From CAZADA01 sp964483775 (GTDB lineage: Bacteria > Pseudomonadota > Alphaproteobacteria > Caulobacterales > Maricaulaceae): a stretch of 30,512 bases of DNA. The position numbers were made by a program, and so were the translations under genes. Under the pieces are notes generated by a model. It had not been told where the DNA came from. It saw only the letters and a list, made by a program, of their open reading frames with translations, and searched no databases. Below, piece after piece: positions 24,431 through 30,512 of this stretch. The stretch lies in contig CAZADA010000022.1 in assembly GCA_964483775.1 (NCBI GenBank), positions 1 to 30,512 of the forward strand, in the 5' to 3' direction. Every line of letters begins with the position of its first letter. Position 1 is the first letter of the stretch.

Positions 24431-25060
24431 TTAGCCCACCTCACAGACGTCCAGACCCAGGGTGCGCGCGGCGATTACCGCTTGGGTTCGGTTCTTCACG
24501 CCGAGCTTGCGAAACACCGCTGTCACGTGTGCTTTCACCGTAGCTTCCGAGATCTGCATTTCGTGGGCGATCTGTTTGTTCAGACCACCCCGCATCAATC
24601 CGAGAAGGACGCGCCGCTGGGCGGGGGTGAGGGGTTCGGCAGGGTCGGCTCGTCCTAGGGAGATGGCCGGCGCGCGCACGTGTTCAGGCAGCGCTTTGCG
24701 GATGGCCCTGACCACTTCGCCCATGGTCGCCGACTTAAACAAGAACGCCAAATCGTGCTCGCGGGCGATCTGCGCCGCGTTGCAATCGCCAGTTTCCGCG
24801 AGGGCCAGGATCGGGGGCGGCGGATAGCTCCTGCGAACGATTTCCACAGCCTCGGTGGCTCGGCGATTGGGAAGTGTTAAATCCAGCACGACAAGAGTAA
24901 AGCCCACACCCGAGTCGATTGCCCTTTGCGCATCTCTCAGGTTGGTCGCAATAGATATCTTTGCCTGAGGATTTGCTTTAATAATGGCGTGGGTTAACCC
25001 TTCGCAGAAGAGCGGATGATCGTCGACGATGAGCACATGGGGTGATACTTCATCAAGCAT
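24431..25060 (-). CDS. NarL/FixJ-family response regulator (orphan)
   Basis: A 209-residue DNA-binding response regulator. The receiver domain (about 8-120) has the acidic pair D13/D14 (VDDHP), phosphoacceptor D60 (VLDLTLP) and K109 (FLFKSAT), all intact. The LuxR-type helix-turn-helix (about 143-203) reads LTPAQRRVLLGLMRGGLNKQIAHEM, then ISEATVKAHVTAVFRKLGVKNR. It is expected to be switched by a histidine kinase, but none lies in the window. It converges with the DUF6445 gene and diverges from the TonB-dependent receptor, sharing a 335-base spacer with it, so the receptor is one candidate target. ATG 25060 lacks a clear ribosome-binding site. Confidence 0.94.
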   Translation of the reverse strand: MLDEVSPHVLIVDDHPLFCEGLTHAIIKANPQAKISIATNLRDAQRAIDSGVGFTLVVLDLTLPNRRATEAVEIVRRSYPPPPILALAETGDCNAAQIAREHDLAFLFKSATMGEVVRAIRKALPEHVRAPAISLGRADPAEPLTPAQRRVLLGLMRGGLNKQIAHEMQISEATVKAHVTAVFRKLGVKNRTQAVIAARTLGLDVCEVG

Positions 25061-25395
25061 CAGTCAATTAGACGGCAATTTTTAGAGTGAATCAATCATG
25101 CGCCGCAACATCAATTTGGTGCAATTCAAGTCAGAGGAATGTTAATACTGCAGTGCAGCATGCGGTGTGCCTTGATTTGGTTGTGGAGCGGGCCAAAGCG
25201 CTGTTTGTGTTGTGGCGTCTGCATTCTACACGATGACAGACTTCACAATCCGCTGTGCGGAACGCGTGGCGATTGAGAGGCAATTCACAAAATCTTCGCA
25301 AAAGCGTAACGCAACTGTCGCGCCCGGGTCCTATTCGACGCCTGTTTGATCGCATCGCGTGGGCGTTGCGATGGTCGATTTGGGGGATCCAAACT
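25061..25395. promoter_or_regulatory. Divergent intergenic region (regulator / receptor)
   Basis: This 335-base spacer separates the response regulator (minus) from the receptor (plus) and must hold promoters for both. An odd-length palindrome CTGCAGTGCAG (about 25148-25158) and a possible promoter TTGTGT (25205-25210), 16 bases, TACACG (25227-25232) are visible but weak. I found no RNA gene, riboswitch or convincing small gene. The short open frames in it lack ribosome-binding sites. Confidence 0.4.
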
Positions 25396-28300
25396 ATGAT
25401 GAATCGCTTGCTTCTTGGCGGCGCTGTCTCGGCGCTCGCTTTGGTTTCGGCCGTCGACGCGCACGCGCAGTCGACGTCCGCTCAAGTCCGCGGCGTCGTG
25501 ACGGGGACAAACGGCGCTCCTGTGGGCGGGGCTGAAGTGCGCATCACGCACATTCCGTCGGGCACGTCCGACGTCGCCACGACCAGCGCCAACGGCGTTT
25601 ACTTTGAAAGCGGCCTGCGCGTCGGCGGACCCTACAGAATCGTGATCAGCGCACCTGGTTTCGACGTTGAGACGATCGAGGGTCTGAGCCTGAACCCAGT
25701 TGGCACCGAGACGTTCAACGTCAATCTTCAGGAACTGGCTCCTTCCGACACAATCACGGTCATCGGTTCCTCGATCGGTCGTGTTGACCTGAACAATGGC
25801 GTCGGTTCGTCGTTCACGGCGGCTGACCTTGCTAACCAGCCCAATGTGAACCGCACACTCGAAGGCTTGCTGCAGCGTGATCCGCTGGCGACCCCAAGCG
25901 GCGACGGTGCGATCTCGATCGGCGGCTTCAACCCTCGTTTCACCTCGCTCGCCATCGATGGCTCGCTGCAAAGCGACGATTTTGGCTTGAGCAACCGCTT
26001 CCAGGCCACCCTGCGCCCACCCGTCTCGCTCGACGCGATTGAGAGCATCTCGGTTGTGGCCAGCGACTATTCCGTGCGCAACAGCGGCTTCCGCGGCGGC
26101 CTGATCAACGTGACCACCAAGTCGGGCACGAATGAGTTTGATGGGACGTTGTCTTATTACCGTTCGGGCGACGACTATCTGGGCAATGTCACGGACGGCG
26201 ACTTGGTCGAATTCCCAGCGTTTGACGAAGAAGAGTACGGCTTCACGCTCGGCGGCCCGATCATCAAAGACAAGTTGTTCTTCTTCGTGTCGTACGAGAA
26301 CTTTGAAACGGCTGACCCGTTTGACTTTGTGTCGAGCGACGCCAACGCCGGCCGCGACCAAGCGTTCTTTGACACGCTGAACCAGGTCGTTCTCGACACC
26401 TATGGCATCGAATTGCAAGGACGTCCGACCAGCGGCGTCGCTCCTCTGGAAAGCGAGCGGATCACCGGTAAGCTTGACTGGAACATCAATGAAGATCACC
26501 GCGCAGCGTTTAGCTTCCAGCGCGTGCGTGAAGACACGTTGACCAGCATCTCGTCGACAGAGTTCCAGAGCGCTTGGTACCAGGCTCCTCAGGACACCGA
26601 CGCTTACAACTTTGAGATCTTCTCAGAGTGGACGCCGCAATTGTCGACCGAATTCCGCGTGAACTACAAAGAGTTCTTCCGTGGACAGGACTGTTTGGCT
26701 GGCACCGGCGTGGGCGAACTGCGCATCCGCATCAACGAAGATGACATCGCCGGCACCCCGCTTGAGGGCACGCTGGACGACGGTATTGACGGCAACAACG
26801 CCCAGTTCCAAGTCATTGGCGGCTGTGACCGTTTCCGTCACGCCAACGTCTTTGACGACACGCGCTTGCAGATCTTTGGCGCTGCGGACTACACCCTCGG
26901 CGACCACGTCATCACCTTTGGCGGTTCTTACGAGAACTACGAGCTGTTCAACTTGTTCGTTGAGCGTAGCCTGGGCCGCTACACCTTCAACAGCTTTGAT
27001 GATCTGGTGAATGGCAACGCGTTTGTTGAGTATCGCAACGCGGTGAGCAACGACTCCAACGACGCCGCTGCTGAGTGGGAATACAACCTGTTGTCATTGT
27101 TCGTGCAGGATGAGTGGCAAGTTCTGCCGAACCTGTCGGTCAACGCTGGTATCCGCTATGAGCGCTTCTTGCAGGATGATGAAACGCCTGCGCGTCCGGA
27201 CTTTGAAGAGCAGTTCGGCTTCTCGCCGGTGAACAGCTTGGATGGTCTTGACATCATCCAGCCGCGCTTTGGTTTCCGTTACGAGCCGGACTTCTTCTCC
27301 GACCGTACAGTTGTCTCCGGTGGTTTCGGTCTGTTCTCAGGCGGCAACCCGCAAGTGTGGATCTCGAATGCGTTCCAGCCGCGCGCCCTGTTTGCGTCGG
27401 GGAGCTTCTCGGGCGTTGATCCGCGCGTTGTGCCCCAAGAACTGCTCGACAGTGTGGCCACCGGCGGCGGCAGCGACTTCGTCGATCTGATTGCCGACGA
27501 TTTCGAAATTCCGTCAGATTGGAAAGCCAGCATCCGATTGGATCAAGGTTTCGACCTTGAGTACGACTTCCTGCCGTTCGGTCTGGGCACGGACTATCAG
27601 TTTACCGCTCAGTTGCTCTACACGCAGGTGAACAATGGTTTCCGTTGGGAAAACATTGCTCAAACGCAAGATCCCGACGCTTTGCCGGCCGGAACGGCGC
27701 CTGACGGTCGCCCCATCTACGCCGACCTCCAGGCTCTGGGCATCAACAACGCCACCGCGCTGACCAACTCAGACGATGGTGAGAGCCTGGCTCTGACCTT
27801 CGGCTTGGCCAAGCAGTACGACGCTGGCTTCGGTTTCGACGTGTCCTACGCTTACACCGATGCTGAGTTCGTTACCGAAGGCACGTCGTCTCGCGGTATC
27901 TCGTCCTGGCGGGGCATTGCGGATCTCGACCGCAACAACCCAAGTGCGAAAACAGGGCCGTTTGAAGTTGAGCACAGCTTCAAACTGAACTTCTCGTACG
28001 AAACCCAGGTGTTTGGCGACCTCAACAGCCGTTTTGACTTGTTCGGCATTGTCCAGTCGGGCGATCCGTTCCTGTACAGCTTTGACGTGCTGGACAACGA
28101 CAACCCGGCGGTCAGCAACGCGCTGTTCGGTCGTGGCGGTAACGGCGAAGGGCCGTTCGACAACAACCCAGTCTACATCCCGACGAACGATGGTTCTTCG
28201 TTCAACGACTCGGCTGTTGTGTTTGCGAGCACCTTCGATCAAGCCGCGTTCCTGGACTACATCAATGATCGCGGTATCGCTTCGGGCATCAACAATGACC

Positions 28301-28704
28301 GGGAAGATCAAAGTCCTTGGAATCAGCGTTGGGACTTCCGCTACCAGCAAGACCTGCCAGGTCTGTTCGGCGTGGAGCGGTTTGTTGGCGAGAACCGGTT
28401 CAAGTTCACCGTCGACATTTTCAACGTCGGAAACCTTCTCAACGATGAGTGGGGCACAGAGTTTGGCGGGCCGAGCAATGGCGATGCGGACATCATCTTC
28501 GCTGACTTGGTGAGCGTTGCTGACGTCCAAGCCAATGGCGTCGACGGCGCCACGGCGCTGACGGGCGATCTGCCACGCACCACCTGCTTGGCGGCGACCG
28601 ACTGTGTGTACCGCTACAACTTCTTCGATGACCAGGAAGCGGGCTTCAAGAGCAACAGCTCTTCAGTCTACCAAATCCGTTTGGGCCTGCGTTACGAGTT
28701 CTAA
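25396..28704 (+). CDS. TonB-dependent receptor, Oar-like, with carboxypeptidase-regulatory domain
   Basis: A 1102-residue outer-membrane receptor that would import a large or scarce substrate using TonB energy. A signal peptide (about 1-24) ends AHAQ. An Ig-like carboxypeptidase-regulatory domain follows (about 28-112, from QVRGVVTGTNGAPVGGAEV), then a plug (about 115-245, FTAADLANQPNVNRTLEGLL, SISVVASDYSVRNSGFRGG, INVTTKSGTNEFDG). A long beta barrel ends in IRLGLRYEF, the terminal-Phe signal. Two cysteine pairs (near GQDCLAG...GGCDRF and TTCLAATDC) probably form disulphides in outer loops. The substrate is unknown, and Oar-like proteins in related bacteria are poorly characterised. ATG 25396 or the next ATG, with a GGGGG site upstream, fits the signal peptide. 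The frame's upstream extension to 25255 is not used. Confidence 0.93.
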   Translation: MMNRLLLGGAVSALALVSAVDAHAQSTSAQVRGVVTGTNGAPVGGAEVRITHIPSGTSDVATTSANGVYFESGLRVGGPYRIVISAPGFDVETIEGLSLNPVGTETFNVNLQELAPSDTITVIGSSIGRVDLNNGVGSSFTAADLANQPNVNRTLEGLLQRDPLATPSGDGAISIGGFNPRFTSLAIDGSLQSDDFGLSNRFQATLRPPVSLDAIESISVVASDYSVRNSGFRGGLINVTTKSGTNEFDGTLSYYRSGDDYLGNVTDGDLVEFPAFDEEEYGFTLGGPIIKDKLFFFVSYENFETADPFDFVSSDANAGRDQAFFDTLNQVVLDTYGIELQGRPTSGVAPLESERITGKLDWNINEDHRAAFSFQRVREDTLTSISSTEFQSAWYQAPQDTDAYNFEIFSEWTPQLSTEFRVNYKEFFRGQDCLAGTGVGELRIRINEDDIAGTPLEGTLDDGIDGNNAQFQVIGGCDRFRHANVFDDTRLQIFGAADYTLGDHVITFGGSYENYELFNLFVERSLGRYTFNSFDDLVNGNAFVEYRNAVSNDSNDAAAEWEYNLLSLFVQDEWQVLPNLSVNAGIRYERFLQDDETPARPDFEEQFGFSPVNSLDGLDIIQPRFGFRYEPDFFSDRTVVSGGFGLFSGGNPQVWISNAFQPRALFASGSFSGVDPRVVPQELLDSVATGGGSDFVDLIADDFEIPSDWKASIRLDQGFDLEYDFLPFGLGTDYQFTAQLLYTQVNNGFRWENIAQTQDPDALPAGTAPDGRPIYADLQALGINNATALTNSDDGESLALTFGLAKQYDAGFGFDVSYAYTDAEFVTEGTSSRGISSWRGIADLDRNNPSAKTGPFEVEHSFKLNFSYETQVFGDLNSRFDLFGIVQSGDPFLYSFDVLDNDNPAVSNALFGRGGNGEGPFDNNPVYIPTNDGSSFNDSAVVFASTFDQAAFLDYINDRGIASGINNDREDQSPWNQRWDFRYQQDLPGLFGVERFVGENRFKFTVDIFNVGNLLNDEWGTEFGGPSNGDADIIFADLVSVADVQANGVDGATALTGDLPRTTCLAATDCVYRYNFFDDQEAGFKSNSSSVYQIRLGLRYEF

Positions 28705-28732
28705 GGCATCCAAATCAGTCAGTTCATTGTCT

Positions 28733-28763
28733 GGGCGGCCCCTCGGGGTCGCCCTTTTTCTTT
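28733..28763 (+). terminator. Rho-independent terminator of the receptor gene
   Basis: GGGCGGCCC (28733-28741) pairs with GGGTCGCCC (28746-28754) around a 4-base loop, with one G-T pair. It is followed at once by TTTTTCTTT (28755-28763). It lies 28 bases after the receptor stop and is the only textbook intrinsic terminator in the window. Confidence 0.93.
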
Positions 28764-28935
28764 GTCCGTGGTGATGTGGTTGGGCGCGTTGATTTTGCGC
28801 CGCTCCTTTTGTTGTGACTGCGGCAAAGGGGACAACACAGTTGCTGGGCGCGGCGCTTCGACGTAGCGATGCCTTTGGCCCGGCGCAGCGGCTTGCGATG
28901 TTGAAGCGCGCAGGGCGCACTGGGTAAGGACCACC
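28764..28935 (+). promoter_or_regulatory. Spacer before agmatine deiminase gene
   Basis: The region must hold the promoter of the agmatine-deiminase operon. A 6-base inverted repeat TGTTGT (28810-28815) / ACAACA (28832-28837), separated by 16 bases, could be an operator. AAGGA at 28926-28930 serves as ribosome-binding site for ATG 28936. No -35/-10 pair is convincing. Confidence 0.3.
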
Positions 28936-30201
28936 ATGGCTGTCGACATTCCCCATGAGAGCTCACCGATGGCTTGGGTTGCGACCGCACGCCCGCATCA
29001 TCGCGATTGGGGGGGCGCGCGCGATGGCGCTGAACGGGAGGTCGCGGATCTGCTGCGGGCTTTGTGCGGTGAGACCCCAGCGCGCGCCCTGGTGGCTGCT
29101 TCCGCGCGCAGCTCTGATACCGGCGCGCTGCGTGGGCCGCGCCCCGACAGCGCAATGGTGTCGCGCGACCCTGCCCCATTGGTGCTGAGACCTTCGGCTG
29201 GCGATGTGCTGGATCTGGTGGGCTTCGCCCAAGAGGCGGCCGCCGATGTGGTTGTCGAGCCGGACACCCGCAAGACGGCGGCGCCCGCTAGGGCGGTGGT
29301 GCTCGTCGGCGGTGGTGAGCGAGAGACCGGTGATGAGGGGGGCTCCGGGCCGGTCGCTGGGGCCGTGGAAGAGCTTGGTGGATCAGCGGCGATTTGGTCA
29401 GCGGCGTATGGCGATATTTGGCTGCGCGACACTGGCCCGATCTTTGCGCATGTGGGGCCGTCATTGCGGGCGGCCGCGTTCTCGTTCAACGGCTGGGGCG
29501 GTCGGTTTGTGTATGGTGGCGATGTTGAGGTGGCGGGGGCCCTGGCGGCGTTGGCCGATGCGCCGCTTCATCGTCTTGAGATGGTTGGCGAGCCGGGGGC
29601 GCTGGATTTTGACGGCGAAGGCACCGCGATCGCCAGCAGGCGCTGCCTGCTCAACACCAACCGCAATCCGAACCTGAGTGAACGCGACGTGGAGACCATT
29701 TTGCGCGTGGGGCTTGGCGTGGAGCGGGTGATTTGGCTGGATGAGCAACTTGTCGGCGATCATACCGACGGTCATGTGGACACCTTGGTGCGGTTTGCCC
29801 GGCCGGGTTTGGTGGTGACCGAAGCTCCCCATGGTCGCGACGACATCAATGGGGCGGCACGGGACGCCGTCGCCCGGCGGCTCGACGGTGCGCGCGATGC
29901 GTTCGGTCGACCGATTGACGTTGTGCGCGTGCCCGGCGCGGCTGCACGCTTGGGGGAGGATGGGCCGTTGGCTGCATCACATACCAACTATGTGTTTGCG
30001 CCGCACCGCGTCGTTGTCCCGCTCTATGGCGGACCGGAGGATAGCGCGTTGGGCCTAGAGGTGCTGGCGGCCTTGGGCGAGGTCTTTGATGACCGTGAGA
30101 TTGTTGGGTTGCCCTGCCAGGCGACGTTGACGGGCGGGGGCGGGTTTCACTGCGCCACGTGCCATGCGCCGTTGGGAGCGGAGGGGCCATGGTCGCGCTG
30201 A
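28936..30201 (+). CDS. aguA: Agmatine deiminase (long form with insertion)
   Basis: A 421-residue member of the peptidyl-arginine-deiminase-type family, which converts agmatine to N-carbamoylputrescine and ammonia. The core is clear: YGDIWLRDTGPIF (158-170, D165), FNGWGG (184-189), GEGT...CLLNTNRNPNLS (227-248), GDHTDGHVD (274-282, H280 and D282) and GGGGFHCATCH (400-410, catalytic C406). Typical enzymes have about 340-380 residues. The extra length comes from a low-complexity, Ala/Gly/Arg-rich insertion around residues 60-145 between the first helix and the first catalytic loop. The usual EGGSI is EPGAL here, with E219 kept. The next gene, an N-carbamoylputrescine amidase, overlaps it by 13 bases, which supports the assignment. 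ATG 28936 has AAGGA five bases upstream. Confidence 0.92.
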   Translation: MAVDIPHESSPMAWVATARPHHRDWGGARDGAEREVADLLRALCGETPARALVAASARSSDTGALRGPRPDSAMVSRDPAPLVLRPSAGDVLDLVGFAQEAAADVVVEPDTRKTAAPARAVVLVGGGERETGDEGGSGPVAGAVEELGGSAAIWSAAYGDIWLRDTGPIFAHVGPSLRAAAFSFNGWGGRFVYGGDVEVAGALAALADAPLHRLEMVGEPGALDFDGEGTAIASRRCLLNTNRNPNLSERDVETILRVGLGVERVIWLDEQLVGDHTDGHVDTLVRFARPGLVVTEAPHGRDDINGAARDAVARRLDGARDAFGRPIDVVRVPGAAARLGEDGPLAASHTNYVFAPHRVVVPLYGGPEDSALGLEVLAALGEVFDDREIVGLPCQATLTGGGGFHCATCHAPLGAEGPWSR

Positions 30202-30512
30202 CGCTAGGCGTCGTGCAAGCTGCGTTCGGAGAGGATGCGTACGCGAACCGACGGCGCGTGGTCGATCTGATCCGTGAGGCCGCCGGCAAGGGTGCGCAGA
30301 TCATTTGCCTTCCCGAGCTGTTTGACGGCCCCTATTTCTGCAAGACGCAGGACGATGCGCATTTCGCGCGCGCCGCGCCATGGCGGGACCATCCGAGCGT
30401 TGCGGGTGTAGGCGCCATTTGTGGTGGGCGTGGGGTGGTAGCGCCGGTCTCAAAATTAGAGCGCGGCGGGCCGCACATACGCACCCGCATTCGGACGACG
30501 GTCCACACGCCC
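30189..30512 (+). CDS. aguB: N-carbamoylputrescine amidase, N-terminal part (cut by window end)
   Basis: The first 108 codons of a nitrilase-superfamily enzyme that hydrolyses N-carbamoylputrescine to putrescine, CO2 and ammonia. The visible parts are VVQAAFGEDAYANRRRVVDL, then GAQIICLPELFDGPYFCKTQ, with the catalytic Glu in LPELF, and HFARAAPWRDHPSV, all typical of AguB. ATG 30189 overlaps the end of the agmatine-deiminase gene by 13 bases, with GGAGCGGAGGGG before it, so the two are co-translated. The last ~16 codons (after VAPVSKLERGGPH) depart from the family's usual ER.GPHYYNS pattern, which could be a sequence error near an assembly end, a frameshift or true divergence. The catalytic Lys and Cys lie beyond the window. 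Confidence 0.9.
   Translation, partial: MVALTLGVVQAAFGEDAYANRRRVVDLIREAAGKGAQIICLPELFDGPYFCKTQDDAHFARAAPWRDHPSVAGVGAICGGRGVVAPVSKLERGGPHIRTRIRTTVHTP

Noticed and set aside
25131..25355. 74-codon minus-strand frame in the regulator-receptor spacer
   Set aside because: No ribosome-binding site, no recognisable motif, and Arg/Cys-rich composition typical of a spurious frame.
25285..26499. 404-codon open frame on the minus strand inside the TonB-dependent receptor
   Set aside because: Composition-driven antisense frame. It has no recognisable domain, while the plus strand encodes a complete signal peptide, plug and barrel.

Overview
The window is a compact, GC-rich bacterial chromosome segment, most likely from an alphaproteobacterium near Caulobacterales/Hyphomonadaceae. 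The evidence is a ribosomal protein L21 with a C-terminal helix-hairpin-helix tail, an Oar-like TonB-dependent receptor with an N-terminal carboxypeptidase-regulatory domain, a TamA/TamB pair, and the codon and start-site style. The lineage is inferred from gene character, not from a marker search. I see no CRISPR array, insertion sequence or intact prophage. Mobile-element remains are limited to the 3' piece of a serine recombinase at the left edge, against a tRNA-Ser(CGA) gene.

Left part (1-5025, + strand except the tRNA): recombinase remnant, tRNA-Ser with a convincing promoter, a HAD-IB phosphatase, then rplU-rpmA-GNAT-obgE-nadD. The last two overlap by 4 bases and form the conserved ribosome-assembly/NAD block. 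Middle left (5060-9695, +): egtD (histidine trimethylation, ergothioneine route) followed by a tandem copy of its own 3' end, a small membrane protein translationally coupled to a membrane-embedded chemoreceptor, and alanine dehydrogenase. A TMEM175-like channel lies convergent to the latter. A broken DUF5694 gene (10594-11111) follows.

The 11.1-22.8 kb stretch is a long run of minus-strand envelope genes: a GT39/ArnT-like glycosyltransferase, tamA-tamB (outer-membrane assembly), the ABC-F protein Uup, a GtrB-like polyprenyl-phosphate glycosyltransferase with GtrA flippase, and a secreted SnoaL-like protein. The right part carries polyamine genes (speH at 23.0 kb; agmatine deiminase and N-carbamoylputrescine amidase at the right edge). 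Around them lie a DUF6445 protein that shows an HxD...H...R pattern like 2-oxoglutarate/Fe(II) oxygenases, an orphan NarL-type response regulator, and a 1102-residue Oar-like receptor with a clear intrinsic terminator.

Most of the window is ordinary housekeeping and envelope DNA. The items most worth a second look are the small protein coupled to the histidine-rich chemoreceptor, the speH-DUF6445 pair with a strong stem-loop between them, the near-perfect tandem duplication after egtD, the freshly broken DUF5694 gene, and the agmatine deiminase with a large insertion. I did not find a clear new multi-gene defence or mobile system.
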